From: Streptomyces violascens
GTDB taxonomy: Bacteria > Actinomycetota > Actinomycetes > Streptomycetales > Streptomycetaceae
DNA length: 64,000 nucleotides
Assembly (NCBI RefSeq): GCF_014649955.1
Contig: NZ_BMUA01000001.1
Location: forward strand, 310,001 to 374,000
Direction: 5' to 3'
Of this stretch, positions 25,359 to 34,298 are shown one piece after another. Position numbers and translations under genes: made by a program. Below the pieces are notes generated by a model, which saw only the letters and a program-made list of their open reading frames with translations, searched no databases and was not told the DNA's origin. Numbering within the stretch: the first letter of the stretch is position 1; each line of letters opens with the position of its first letter.

Positions 25359-26615
25359 TCAGGTGCCGCTCGGGGCCGGCTCCCCCTCCCGCACCGGCGT
25401 GCGGGCCCGGCGGGGAAGGAGGAGCGGGGTCGCGAGCATGAGGACACCGGCGGCAGCGATCGCGGTGCGCGGTCCGGTCAGGCCGGCCAGCACGCCCCAC
25501 AGGGCGGTGGTGACAGCGGTGGTGACCTTGGTGGTGACCGACCAGGCGGACAGGGTGCGGGCGACCCGGTCCGCCCCGGTCTGTTCGAGCCGGTACGTGG
25601 CGAGCACCGGGTTGAAGATCCCGCAGCACGTGATCAGCCCGAGCTCGACGAGGACGACGAGCACGAGACCGGCGACGCCGGGGCCGACGCACGCGAGCCA
25701 CAGCACCCAGCATGCGCGCAGCGCCCCGGACGTGAACATGACCTTGTGCTGCCCGAACCGCGCGACGAGCCGGCGCGCGAGCCGGGAGCCGATGAGCCCG
25801 CCGATGCACGGGACGCCGAACGCGAGCCCGTACTGCCAGGGCGCGAACCCGAGGGGGCCGAGCATCAGCGTGGCCATCAACGGTGCGGTCGCCATGATCA
25901 GGCCGTTGTTCAGGGCCGCGTTGAAGAACAACGGGCGCAGCGCCGGGTGCGCCAGGATGAAGCGCCACCCTTCCAGCAGCTCGCCCCGCCTCGGCCCGCG
26001 CACCGACGATGCGGTGGCACGCTGCGGCGGCGGCTCCTCCTTCCCTCCGATCGCCCGGATCCCCAGGGCCGAGAGCAGATAGCTGACCGCGTCGGCCGTC
26101 ACCGTGGTGACCGGCCCGAACAGTCCGATCGCGGCCGTGCCGAGCGGCGGGCCGATCATGGTGGCGGTCCAGCTGGTCGACTCGAACCGGCCGTTCGCGA
26201 CGAGCAGGTCCTCGGGCGGTACGAGCGCTTTGAGGCAGGCCCCGCTCGCCGCCCGGGAGGTGAGGTCGGCCGCGCCGACGACGACCGACACGACCACGAG
26301 CTGGACGAAACCGAGCACGCCGAGCGCGAACGCGGCGGGGATGCTCAGCAGGGTCGCGAACCGGATCAGGTCCGTCGCGATCATCACCGGCCGCTTGCGA
26401 CGGAACTCCACCCACGGGCCGAGCGGCACCGCGAGCGCGGCCCCCACCGCGAGCCCGGTGGCGGCAAGCGCCGACACCGCGGCCGGCCCGGCGTGCAGCG
26501 CGAGGATCGCGATGATCGGCAGCGCGTCGAACGCCAGCATCGTGCCGAGCGTACTCACCCCGTACGCGGCCCACAGCCACCCGAACTGCCGCCCAAGGGG
26601 CCGTCTGCCCGCCAT
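25359..26615 (-). CDS. MFS transporter (12-helix exporter type)
   Basis: A 418-residue membrane protein from ATG 26615 (MAGRRPLGRQFGWLWAAYG); an ATG 9 nt upstream is possible. It has about 12 hydrophobic helices and a central hydrophilic loop near residues 185-215 (GGKEEPPPQRATASSVRGPR). The loop after helix 2 is EFRRKRPVMIATDLIRF. The pattern fits the MFS_3/enterobactin-exporter-like group rather than DHA2. Divergent from the LysR regulator across 138 nt, which likely controls it. Substrate unknown. Confidence 0.85.
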   Translation of the reverse strand: MAGRRPLGRQFGWLWAAYGVSTLGTMLAFDALPIIAILALHAGPAAVSALAATGLAVGAALAVPLGPWVEFRRKRPVMIATDLIRFATLLSIPAAFALGVLGFVQLVVVSVVVGAADLTSRAASGACLKALVPPEDLLVANGRFESTSWTATMIGPPLGTAAIGLFGPVTTVTADAVSYLLSALGIRAIGGKEEPPPQRATASSVRGPRRGELLEGWRFILAHPALRPLFFNAALNNGLIMATAPLMATLMLGPLGFAPWQYGLAFGVPCIGGLIGSRLARRLVARFGQHKVMFTSGALRACWVLWLACVGPGVAGLVLVVLVELGLITCCGIFNPVLATYRLEQTGADRVARTLSAWSVTTKVTTAVTTALWGVLAGLTGPRTAIAAAGVLMLATPLLLPRRARTPVREGEPAPSGT

Positions 26616-26753
26616 GCTCCGCACACCCTTCGCCGCCCCTGCCCAACAACCTCGCGTCGACCAGCGAGATCAAAGCGGCCGGCCCGTGCGCCGGTCAAAC
26701 AACCACCCGGACGCCGAGCCACAACCAGAAATTGTGCACTAGGGTCGCCCAGC

Positions 26754-27677
26754 GTGGATCTCAACGCCGTACGCACCTATGTCGCCGTCGCGGACGCGGG
26801 CCAGTTCCAGCAGGCCGCCGCCGACCTCGCCATCACCCAGCAGGCCGTCTCCAAGCGCATCGCCTCGCTGGAGAAGGAGCTGGGCGTGCGGCTGTTCACA
26901 CGCACCCCGCGCGGGGCCCGGCCCACCGTGGACGGGCAGGCGTTCCTGCCCCACGCCCGGGCCCTGCTGCAGGCCGAGGAACGGGCGGCGGCCTCGGTCA
27001 GGCCCGGCCGCCGCGCGCTGCGCATCGACGTGATCGGACGGCGCCTCGCACCCGCCGATCTGCTGCGCGACTTCCACCGGGCCCACCCCGGGACCGAGCT
27101 CGACGTGGTGACCCTCTTCGACGCGGACGCCGCCTTCGCCGCGGTCCTCTCCGGCACGATCGACGCGTCCTTCCGTGCGGTCACCCTGCCCGAGCGGCAG
27201 CTGCCCGAGGGGATCGCGACCGCCCGGGTCCATGACGAGCCCGTGCAGCTCCTGACCGGGCCGGGCCACGCGTTCGCCACCGCCCGCTCGGTCACGCCCG
27301 CCGAGCTCGCCGGGCACCGGATCTGGATGCCCGGGCTGGTCGCCGGTACGGAGTGGGCGGCGTACTACGAAGACCTCGCCGCCGCGTTCGGGCTCACCAT
27401 CGAGGCGACCGGCCCCGACTTCGGCACCGAGCCGCTGCTCGACACGATCGCCGACTCCCCGGCCCTTGCGACCCTCGTCGGCGAGCAGACCCGTTTCGCC
27501 TGGCCCGCCGACCAGGGCCTGCGGCGCATTCCCTTCGTCGACCCGACACCGGTCTACCCGCACTCCCTGATCTGGCACCGCGACAACCCCCACCCCGCGC
27601 TCACCGCACTGCGGGGCCATCTCGCGCAGCGCCACCACCCCAACCCCCTTGACTGGAAGCCCAGTTGGGCCAACTGA
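26754..27677 (+). CDS. LysR-family transcriptional regulator
   Basis: A 307-residue regulator from GTG 26754 (VDLNAVRTYVAVADAG). No Shine-Dalgarno is seen, and a possible -10-like TAGGGT precedes it closely, so it may be leaderless. The N-terminal winged HTH is QQAAADLAITQQAVSKRIASLEKELGVRLF, and the rest is a two-lobed effector domain. LysR proteins usually activate a divergent gene in response to a metabolite; here that is the MFS exporter. The intergenic ACAACCAGAAATTGTG segment is a possible binding site. Confidence 0.9.
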   Translation: MDLNAVRTYVAVADAGQFQQAAADLAITQQAVSKRIASLEKELGVRLFTRTPRGARPTVDGQAFLPHARALLQAEERAAASVRPGRRALRIDVIGRRLAPADLLRDFHRAHPGTELDVVTLFDADAAFAAVLSGTIDASFRAVTLPERQLPEGIATARVHDEPVQLLTGPGHAFATARSVTPAELAGHRIWMPGLVAGTEWAAYYEDLAAAFGLTIEATGPDFGTEPLLDTIADSPALATLVGEQTRFAWPADQGLRRIPFVDPTPVYPHSLIWHRDNPHPALTALRGHLAQRHHPNPLDWKPSWAN

Positions 27678-27762
27678 AGATCGCGCCATCGACAGAACCC
27701 GCACGGGACATACACAGTGACCTCCTCAGCCTTCGTGACCCAGCCAGCAGCGAGGAGCCACC

Positions 27763-29145
27763 GTGACCCAGTGGGCAGGCCGGACCGCCGTCGACATAGC
27801 CGAGGCGGTGCGCCGCAAGGAAGCCACGCCCCGCGAGGTGGTCGCCGGCCATCTGGCCCGGATCGCCGCGGTGGACGGCCGTGTCGGCGCGTTCCGCGTG
27901 GTGCGTGCGGCCGCCGCCCTTGAGGAGGCGGACGCGGTCGGCGCGCGGGCCGATCTCGGCCGACTGCCTCTCGCGGGCGTGCCCGTGGCCGTCAAGGACA
28001 ATCTGCCGGTACGCGGCGAGAGCACCCGCAACGGCTCGGCGGCCACCCCTGCGACGCCGGCCGCCGAGGACCATGTCACCGTGGCCCGGCTCCGTGCGGC
28101 CGGCGCGGTGATGGTCGGCCTCACCCACGTACCGGAGCTATGTGTCTTCGGCACCACGGACGGGGTGCACGGCATCGCCCGCAACCCCTGGGATCCCTCG
28201 CGCACGGCGGGCGGCTCGTCCGGGGGCAGCGCGGCCGCGGTGGCGGCGGGCCTGGTGCCGATCGCTCTCGGCAACGACGGCATGGGCTCGCTGCGCATTC
28301 CCGCCGCGCACTGCGGCCTCATCGGCCTCAAGCCGGGCACCGGGCGGGTACCCCTGGACCTCGGCGGCGGCTGGTTCGGCATGTCGGAGAACGGCCCGCT
28401 CGCGACGACGGCGGCGGACGCACGCCTGATGTTCTCGGTACTCGCGGGCGAACCGGTCACGGACTTCGGCGAGGGCACATCGACCGCCAGGGGCACCGGC
28501 CTGGACATCGCCTTCTCGACTCGCAGCCCCATAGCCGGAGTTCGGGTCGGCGCGACCTATGCGGCGCTCGCCCGCCAGGCCGCACGGGCCCTCGCCGGGG
28601 CCGGCCACCGCCTCGCGACCGCCCACCCTCCCTACCCCCTCTCCTTCGGGACCACCATCCTGGCCCGCTGGACGGGCGGCACCGCGCAGGACGCCCGGGG
28701 CCTCGATGCGCGGCTGCTCGCGCCCCGCACCCGGCGCCACGCGGCGATCGGACGCCTCGCCGGACGGCTCGGCATGCTCAACACCGACCACCGGGCTGCG
28801 CTGAATCAGCGGCTGGAGCCGTTCTTCGAGAAGTACGACGTGCTGGTCACTCCCGCGCTCGCCCGGCCGGGCCCGGCGGCCGACGCCTGGCACGAACGCG
28901 GCTGGCTGGCCAACATGCTGGTGAACACCGCCTGCTCGCCGATGACCCCGCCGTGGAACCTCTCCGGCCGGCCCGCCCTCACCGTGCCGTTCGGCTCGCT
29001 TCCGTCGGGCCTGCCGGGTTCCGTCCAGCTCGTCGGAGGACCGGGTGCGGAACATCAACTGCTCGATCTTGCCGCCCAGTTGGAGGAGCTCCACCCCTGG
29101 CGGCGCACCGCACCCCTGGGGATGCCGGGTCCCACTCGTAGGTGA
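27763..29145 (+). CDS. Amidase-signature-family hydrolase
   Basis: A 460-residue enzyme from GTG 27763, with GAGGAG upstream. The Ser-cisSer-Lys triad is visible: Lys78 in PVAVKDNLP, the cis-Ser in TAGGSSGGSAAA, and the nucleophile Ser in GNDGMGSLRIPA. The family hydrolyses amides, including GatA and many catabolic amidases. No GatB or GatC partners are here, so a catabolic or detoxifying role is more likely than tRNA amidation. Likely monocistronic. Confidence 0.9.
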   Translation: MTQWAGRTAVDIAEAVRRKEATPREVVAGHLARIAAVDGRVGAFRVVRAAAALEEADAVGARADLGRLPLAGVPVAVKDNLPVRGESTRNGSAATPATPAAEDHVTVARLRAAGAVMVGLTHVPELCVFGTTDGVHGIARNPWDPSRTAGGSSGGSAAAVAAGLVPIALGNDGMGSLRIPAAHCGLIGLKPGTGRVPLDLGGGWFGMSENGPLATTAADARLMFSVLAGEPVTDFGEGTSTARGTGLDIAFSTRSPIAGVRVGATYAALARQAARALAGAGHRLATAHPPYPLSFGTTILARWTGGTAQDARGLDARLLAPRTRRHAAIGRLAGRLGMLNTDHRAALNQRLEPFFEKYDVLVTPALARPGPAADAWHERGWLANMLVNTACSPMTPPWNLSGRPALTVPFGSLPSGLPGSVQLVGGPGAEHQLLDLAAQLEELHPWRRTAPLGMPGPTRR

Positions 29146-29228
29146 AGCTTCAACGTACCTGCCCAGTAGGCGAGTTGGCGGGCTCCGAAGATGACCACAG
29201 CCGTGCGCACATGGCATGATCACCTTCA

Positions 29229-29246
29229 CGTTACCTGTCGGTAACG
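29229..29246. promoter_or_regulatory. Candidate operator before the lipoprotein gene
   Basis: CGTTAC-CTGTCG-GTAACG is an inverted repeat with perfect 6-bp arms, 30 nt before the lipoprotein GTG. Size and position suit a dimeric repressor. Confidence 0.5.
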
Positions 29247-29276
29247 GCCACCCCCCAACCTGAAGGTCACACCTAC

Positions 29277-30707
29277 GTGCGCATGCTCACCAGACGCCTC
29301 CTGCTCCCCGGCCTGACCGCCCTCGCGCTGGCCGGTACGGGCTGCTCCTCGCCCGGCCACAGCGCGGCGGCCGGGCCGGGAAGCGCCGCGACTCCCGCGG
29401 CGACGTCCGACGGCACCCAGCAGCTCGACGTGAACGCCGCCCCGCAGGGCTCGGCCGCGCCGACGCCGCTGGCCCGCACCCGTACCGGCAAGGGCCAGCC
29501 GGAGAAGTCCTCCCTGAAGGTCGCCTCGTACGACAAGGCGAGCGGACGCGCCGTCATAGCCACGGCCCCGGAGGCCCCCACCGCGAAGCCGAGCCACTCC
29601 CCCGCCCCCGGCAAGACGGCCGGCAAACCGACCGCCAAGCCGGTCGACAAGCCCGTCGAGGTGGGCGACATCATCGCCAGCGCGCCGGCCCCCGGCGCCC
29701 CCAACGGCCTGCTCGCCAAGGTCACCGAGGTCGTCGGCAAGAACGACCGCGGCACCGAGGTGAAGACCGCCTCCACCACGCTCGCCTCGGTCCTCAAGGA
29801 CGACAAGGCCGACGGCAAGGTCCCGGTCGACCCCGCCTCGGTCAGCGTCGTGCCCCTGATGAAGGGCGTCACCTTCTCCTACGCCAAGAGCCAGGGCGTA
29901 CGGTTCGGCCCGCAGGGCGCCAAGCTGCCCCTCGGCAACCTGCGCCTCGACGTGAACGCGGCCGTCGACACCGCCAAGGACGCCCCCGCCTCGGCCGGGG
30001 CTTCGGTCTCCGGCTTCGTACAGCTCGCTCCCCAGGTGGAGTTCTCGTACGACGGCAGCAAGGACGGCGGGCTCGGGCTGAGCTCCGCGTTCCTCGGCAT
30101 GAGCGGTGACTGGTCCTCGCAGTGGGCGCTCAAGGGCCGCGCCGCCGCGAGCACGGGCGCGCCGAAGCGCATCCCGTTCGCCAAGCTGCACAGCGCGCCG
30201 GTCATCCAGGTGGGCCCGGTGCCCGTCGTGGTCAACCTCGACCTGACCTGTTACGTACAGGTGGAGGCCGACGGCCATGTCACCCTCGATGTCCAGCAGG
30301 ACGTCAAGGGCGACTTCCGGGTCGGCGGCAGCTACGCGGCGGGCAAGGGCTGGTCCCCGGTCAGCACGTCGGCCGTGCACAGCACGCCGGTGAACGCGAG
30401 CGTCTCCGCCGCCGGACAGGTCAAGGGCGCCCTCGGCGCCGAGGCCTCGGTCGGCCTGTACGGGGCCGTCGGCGTCACCGCCGACTTCGCGCCCTATCTG
30501 CGCGGCGAGGTCGACGCCAAGGCGAACGCGTCGAGCGACGGCAAGGCATCGGCGTCCGCCTCCTGGGCCGTGTACGGCGGCTTCGACCTCAGCGGCCGGC
30601 TCAATCTCCAGCTCTCCCTGTTCGGCACGCCGGTCATCGAGCACCACATCCCGCTGGGCGCGCTCCACCGCGAGTGGTCGCTGGCGAAGGGTCACGCCGA
30701 GCGGTAG
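29277..30707 (+). CDS. Exported lipoprotein-like protein with beta-rich body
   Basis: A 476-residue protein with an N-terminal signal (MRMLTRRLLLPGLTALALAG) and a Cys at residue 23 in GTGC, a slightly atypical lipobox. Residues 25-125 are Ala/Pro/Thr/Lys-rich linker. The remainder is repetitive, Ala/Gly/Ser/Val-rich and probably beta-sheet (VSVVPLMKGVTFSYAKSQGV ... VQLAPQVEFSYDGSKDGG). It ends with IEHHIPLGALHREWSLAKGH. I recognise no enzyme motif. A surface-binding or structural role is possible. A palindrome lies in its promoter region. Confidence 0.7.
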   Translation: MRMLTRRLLLPGLTALALAGTGCSSPGHSAAAGPGSAATPAATSDGTQQLDVNAAPQGSAAPTPLARTRTGKGQPEKSSLKVASYDKASGRAVIATAPEAPTAKPSHSPAPGKTAGKPTAKPVDKPVEVGDIIASAPAPGAPNGLLAKVTEVVGKNDRGTEVKTASTTLASVLKDDKADGKVPVDPASVSVVPLMKGVTFSYAKSQGVRFGPQGAKLPLGNLRLDVNAAVDTAKDAPASAGASVSGFVQLAPQVEFSYDGSKDGGLGLSSAFLGMSGDWSSQWALKGRAAASTGAPKRIPFAKLHSAPVIQVGPVPVVVNLDLTCYVQVEADGHVTLDVQQDVKGDFRVGGSYAAGKGWSPVSTSAVHSTPVNASVSAAGQVKGALGAEASVGLYGAVGVTADFAPYLRGEVDAKANASSDGKASASASWAVYGGFDLSGRLNLQLSLFGTPVIEHHIPLGALHREWSLAKGHAER

Positions 30708-30739
30708 TCACCGCCGCCGGATCGACCGGTCAACTCCTA

Positions 30740-30777
30740 TGGCGCGGCGGCCGGTTGACGATCCGGCCGCCGCGCCA
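30740..30777. terminator. Perfect 15-bp bidirectional terminator
   Basis: TGGCGCGGCGGCCGG (30740-30754) and CCGGCCGCCGCGCCA (30763-30777) enclose TTGACGAT. It lies between the convergent lipoprotein and methyltransferase genes. Confidence 0.85.
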
Positions 30778-30786
30778 CCGCCGCCC

Positions 30787-31716
30787 TCAGGCGGGGCGTA
30801 CGCCCGTGTGGACCGTGGTGGCGGCAAGGAGGAACGCGTCGGGGCGGCGCAGGATGCCCTCGGGCGCCTCCGCGTCGAGCAGCACGTCCAGGGTCTTGCG
30901 GTCCTCCGCGTCCAGGGACTCGCTCATCGTCTCCCGCAGCCGCGACAACTGGGCGTGCAGGAACGTGCGGGCCTGCTCGCCCAGGGGTGCCGGCAGGTCG
31001 AGCAGGAGCGTGAAGCTGCCGACCTGGGTGAGTCCGGCGCGGCGGAGCATCGCGGGCCAGTCCTCGACCAGGGTGGTGCTGCCGGGCAGCTCGGCGCGCA
31101 TGATCTCGAACCAGTGCTCCTGGGCGGCATCCAGCCGCGCCAGGAGACCCGGCCTGCCGATCCCGATGTCGCGCGGCAGGTAACGCAGGGGCAGACCGCC
31201 CTCCGCGACCGCGAGCAGGCCGCCGGGGTTCAGGGCACCGGCGAGAGCGTCCAACGCACCCTGCTGATCGCCGAGGTGGTGCACCGCCTTGCTGCTCCAC
31301 ACCAGATCCGCCGCGCCGAGGCCGCCGCCCTCCAGGCCCTCGGGCAGCTCCGCGTGCCGGACGGCGACCCTCTCGCCCACGCCGAGCCGCTCGGCGCGGG
31401 CCAGGGTGCGGTCGAGGAGCGCGGGCGCGCCGTCGACGGCGACCACCTCGGCGTCCGCGAAGGTCTCGGCGAGGACGCAGGTCATCACGCCCGGCCCGCT
31501 GCCGACGTCGAGTACGCGCCGGACCTCCTGCTCCGGGGCGAGCAGCTCGCTCAGGCGGGCCGCCGTCCGGCGCAGGACGGGGAGCTGGAGCTCACCGCTG
31601 TTCACCAGGACGGCAGCCATGGCCTCCCAGTCGACATCACTGTGGTCATGGCCGTTGCCGTGCGCATGCCCGTGCCCATGTGCGTGTACATGTGCCGAAT
31701 CGCTGTGTGTGCTCAT
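30787..31716 (-). CDS. SAM-dependent methyltransferase with His-rich N-terminus
   Basis: A 309-residue class-I methyltransferase. SAM motif I is VLDVGSGPGVMTC (~residues 68-80), the acidic strand is VVAVDGAP, and motif IV-like ADLVWSSKAVHHLG follows. Residues ~9-27 form a striking His-rich segment (HVHAHGHGHAHGNGHDH) that may bind metal. ATG 31716 lacks a Shine-Dalgarno; a TTG at 31752 would add 12 residues. It resembles methyltransferase-12 small-molecule enzymes. Substrate unknown. The I36 inhibitor gene lies 73 nt upstream on the same strand. Confidence 0.85.
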   Translation of the reverse strand: MSTHSDSAHVHAHGHGHAHGNGHDHSDVDWEAMAAVLVNSGELQLPVLRRTAARLSELLAPEQEVRRVLDVGSGPGVMTCVLAETFADAEVVAVDGAPALLDRTLARAERLGVGERVAVRHAELPEGLEGGGLGAADLVWSSKAVHHLGDQQGALDALAGALNPGGLLAVAEGGLPLRYLPRDIGIGRPGLLARLDAAQEHWFEIMRAELPGSTTLVEDWPAMLRRAGLTQVGSFTLLLDLPAPLGEQARTFLHAQLSRLRETMSESLDAEDRKTLDVLLDAEAPEGILRRPDAFLLAATTVHTGVRPA

Positions 31717-31789
31717 GCGGAGGAGCGTGCGCCCGTCGAGCGGCTGCGGCAACTTTCGTTGCCGATTCCGGGACGGCCGGGTGATGCGG

Positions 31790-32149
31790 TCAGCAGCCCT
31801 GGCCCACGCCGTCGATCCGGCCGCCGAAATCGGAGCCGTAGTCGATCCGGTTGTCGCCGCTGCGCACCACCCGGGTCTCCTTCGGGTCCCAGTTGATGAA
31901 GCAGCCGTCGGCGCTGGCCACGAACGATCCGACGTTGTCGTGGAACGCGGCCGGCATGTCGTGGTAGCCGTCCTTGGCGACCCACTCCCAGCTCCGGCCG
32001 TTGTAGCGGGATCCGGTATAGAAGCAGATCGACCCCTGTGTACAGGAGGGCGCGGCCGGGGCGGCGGGTGCCGCCACCGCGTTGGTGACGGGCATGAGCA
32101 GGGCGGTCAGGGAAAGAGCGGAGGCCAAGGCCCATGAACGCAGCTTCAT
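31790..32149 (-). CDS. Secreted peptidase inhibitor family I36-like protein
   Basis: A 119-residue exported protein. The signal peptide (MKLRSWALASALSLTALLMP ... AVAAPAAPA) is followed by a small Cys-containing beta-crystallin-like domain (QGSICFYTGSRYNGRSWEWV ... DNVGSFVASADGCFINWD). This matches the SMPI/I36 metalloprotease-inhibitor pattern of streptomycetes. Ribosome site GAGGGGA precedes ATG 32149. It may protect secreted proteins or inhibit foreign proteases, but inhibition is not proven for most paralogues. Confidence 0.85.
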   Translation of the reverse strand: MKLRSWALASALSLTALLMPVTNAVAAPAAPAAPSCTQGSICFYTGSRYNGRSWEWVAKDGYHDMPAAFHDNVGSFVASADGCFINWDPKETRVVRSGDNRIDYGSDFGGRIDGVGQGC

Positions 32150-32424
32150 GAAAGTTCCCCTCGTTGAACGATGAAGATGAACCGGTACGACCGTGCTCCC
32201 TCACGGGGCTCCTTGCCCCGAGGGCGTCCCGGATCCGATGTCCGTCCGACCCGGTGCCAGGAGTCTCGTCGCCGGGTCGGCGCCGAGTCGACGGGTTTCC
32301 CGTTGACCGGGGGAACAGGAAACAGGGAAACCCTGCGGACAGCGCCCGCCCGCGCCCTGCCGTACGGTCCAACTCGCCGTGCCAGTAAGGCGTTTGCCGC
32401 ACGGCCATTGGCTAAGGTGCCGTG

Positions 32425-33849
32425 ATGGACGCAATGGATGTATACGAGTCTGCGCTCGGCCTCGTCGGCGGCACCCCGCTGGTCCGGCTCCGCACCGGCG
32501 GTGCCGCCGCTGTCTACGCGAAGCTGGAGTACCTGAGCATCGGGGGCAGCGCGAAGGACCGGATCGGGCTGCGCATGATCGAGCAGGCGGAGAAGGACGG
32601 GCTGCTGCGGCCCGGCGGGACCGTCGTCGAGGCCACCTCCGGCAACACGGGCATCGGGCTCGCGCTGGTGGCGGCCGAGAAGGGGTACCGGATCGTGGTG
32701 GTCGTCTCCGACCGGGTCAGCGCCGAGAAGGTCGACACCCTGCGAGCGTTCGGCGCCGAGGTGGTGGTCAAGCCAGCCGGCCTGCCGCGCCAGCACCCCG
32801 ACCACCCGATGAGCTTCGCCGCCCACCTCGCCGGGACGACGCCGGGCGGGTGGCTGGCCGACCAGTACGACAACCCGGCCAACCCCGAGGCGCACTACCT
32901 GACCACCGGGCCGGAGATCTGGCGCCAGACCCGGGGGCGTGTCACACATCTGGTGTCCTGCATCGGGACCGGCGGCACGATCAGCGGCGCCGGACGCTAC
33001 CTCAAGGAGGTCAGCGACGGTGCCGTCGAGGTGATCGGGGCGGACCCCGCCTCGTCGGTCTACTCCGGAGGCGACGGCCGCCCCTACTTCATCGAGGCGG
33101 CCGGACACTTCCTGCACCCGGACACCGCCGAGGACGTCTGGCCCACGTCCTACCACCCCGGTGTCGTCGACCGCATCGTGCCCGTCGCCGACCGGGAGGC
33201 CCTTGACACCCTGCGCCGACTCGCCCGCGCACAAGGGCTGTTGGCGGGTGGTTCTTCCGGTACCGCGCTGGCCGCGGCCCATCGGGTCGCCGCGGATGCC
33301 GGGCCGGACGCCGTCGTGGTGGTGATCCTGCCCGACTCCGGAAGGCAGTACCTCTCCAAGTACTTCAACGACTCCTGGATGCTGCGCCTGGGCTTCCTCG
33401 ACGGCGACGAGAGCGCCCCCAGGGTCGCCGACGCCGCACCCATGGCCGACGTCACCTCACCCCTGCCCTACCTCAACAGCCGCACCTCTGTCGGTGACGC
33501 GCTGGAGGTGCTCCGCGCCAGGAAGCAGGGCGGCGCGGACCCCGTCCTGCCGGCCGGCCCCTGTCCGGCGGGCCCCGACCGCCGCCCCACCGCGCCCGAA
33601 CTCACGGGATCGGTCACCCTGGCGGCACTCGAAGCGGCCCTGCACGACGGCACGGCGAGCCCGGCCGATCCCCTGTCTGACCACCTCGAAGCGCCGCTCC
33701 CCCACTTCGGCTACGGCGAACCCGCCGCGGCGGCCCTCGGCACACTGACCGGGCACGCCCAGGACACCGCGGTCGTCCTGCGCGACGGCTGCGCCCAGAC
33801 CCTCATCCAGTCGGCCGATCTCCGCGCGCTTCTCCCCACCCCTCGGTGA
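32425..33849 (+). CDS. Cystathionine beta-synthase/cysteine synthase-like PLP enzyme with CBS tail
   Basis: A 474-residue fold-type-II PLP enzyme. The Schiff-base Lys is in GGSAKDRIGLRMIE (~residue 43), the substrate loop is EATSGNTGIGLAL, and the phosphate-binding glycine loop is GTGGTISG. From about residue 335 the C-terminus resembles a degenerate CBS-domain pair, as in cystathionine beta-synthases; its first half carries a Pro/Ala-rich insertion. ATG 32425 follows AAGGTG by 5 nt. It should make cystathionine or cysteine from serine or an activated serine. No cystathionine lyase is adjacent. Its end overlaps the convergent DUF1232 gene by 47 nt. Confidence 0.85.
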   Translation: MDAMDVYESALGLVGGTPLVRLRTGGAAAVYAKLEYLSIGGSAKDRIGLRMIEQAEKDGLLRPGGTVVEATSGNTGIGLALVAAEKGYRIVVVVSDRVSAEKVDTLRAFGAEVVVKPAGLPRQHPDHPMSFAAHLAGTTPGGWLADQYDNPANPEAHYLTTGPEIWRQTRGRVTHLVSCIGTGGTISGAGRYLKEVSDGAVEVIGADPASSVYSGGDGRPYFIEAAGHFLHPDTAEDVWPTSYHPGVVDRIVPVADREALDTLRRLARAQGLLAGGSSGTALAAAHRVAADAGPDAVVVVILPDSGRQYLSKYFNDSWMLRLGFLDGDESAPRVADAAPMADVTSPLPYLNSRTSVGDALEVLRARKQGGADPVLPAGPCPAGPDRRPTAPELTGSVTLAALEAALHDGTASPADPLSDHLEAPLPHFGYGEPAAAALGTLTGHAQDTAVVLRDGCAQTLIQSADLRALLPTPR

Positions 33850-34135
33850 GCCTGCCCGGGCCACCCGGGGCGGTGGCCGCCCTGTGCAGGGTTCGCAGGG
33901 CCAGGAGGAGTACGCCGATGTCGTCCAGGTAGATCGGGTCCGGGAGGAGGTCGACGGGGCTGATGACGTAGAGCAGTGCGCCCCAGAAGGCGGCCTTGTG
34001 GGTCAGGGGGACCCCGGCGTCCTGGAGCACTTTGCGGGCGCGGATCAGACGTACCGTCAGAACGACCGCAAGCACGGCGGTCGCGAGGAGGGCGAGGGCC
34101 GCGAGGGCCAGGGCCACTTTCACTTCGGTGCTCAT
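33803..34135 (-). CDS. DUF1232/YkvA-family membrane protein
   Basis: A 110-residue protein with an N-terminal membrane helix (VALALAALALLATAVLAVVL) and the YkvA core AAFWGALLYVISPVDLLPDPIYLDDIGVLLLALR. GGAAGG precedes ATG 34135. The family is widespread and of unknown function. Its 3' end overlaps the PLP-enzyme gene tail-to-tail by 47 nt. Confidence 0.85.
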   Translation of the reverse strand: MSTEVKVALALAALALLATAVLAVVLTVRLIRARKVLQDAGVPLTHKAAFWGALLYVISPVDLLPDPIYLDDIGVLLLALRTLHRAATAPGGPGRLTEGWGEARGDRPTG

Positions 34136-34230
34136 CGCGCTGCCTTCCGTCGCACTCCGGCGGCGATGCTACTGAAGCCGGCCCCCGGCGAGCAGTGGCG
34201 CGCTCATGTGATGCCATCTCCTCGCAGCAG

Positions 34231-34247
34231 GCCCCGGCGACCGGGGC
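34231..34247 (-). terminator. GC hairpin after the periplasmic-binding-like gene
   Basis: GCCCCGG-CGA-CCGGGGC forms a 7-bp stem about 50 nt beyond the stop of the binding-protein gene and before the DUF1232 start. A plausible terminator of the permease-NTPase-binding-protein run. Confidence 0.5.
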
Positions 34248-34298
34248 GGCCGCCTCGTCACCCCCCGAGTACCGTGCCCCGGGCGGTTCATGCGAGGT

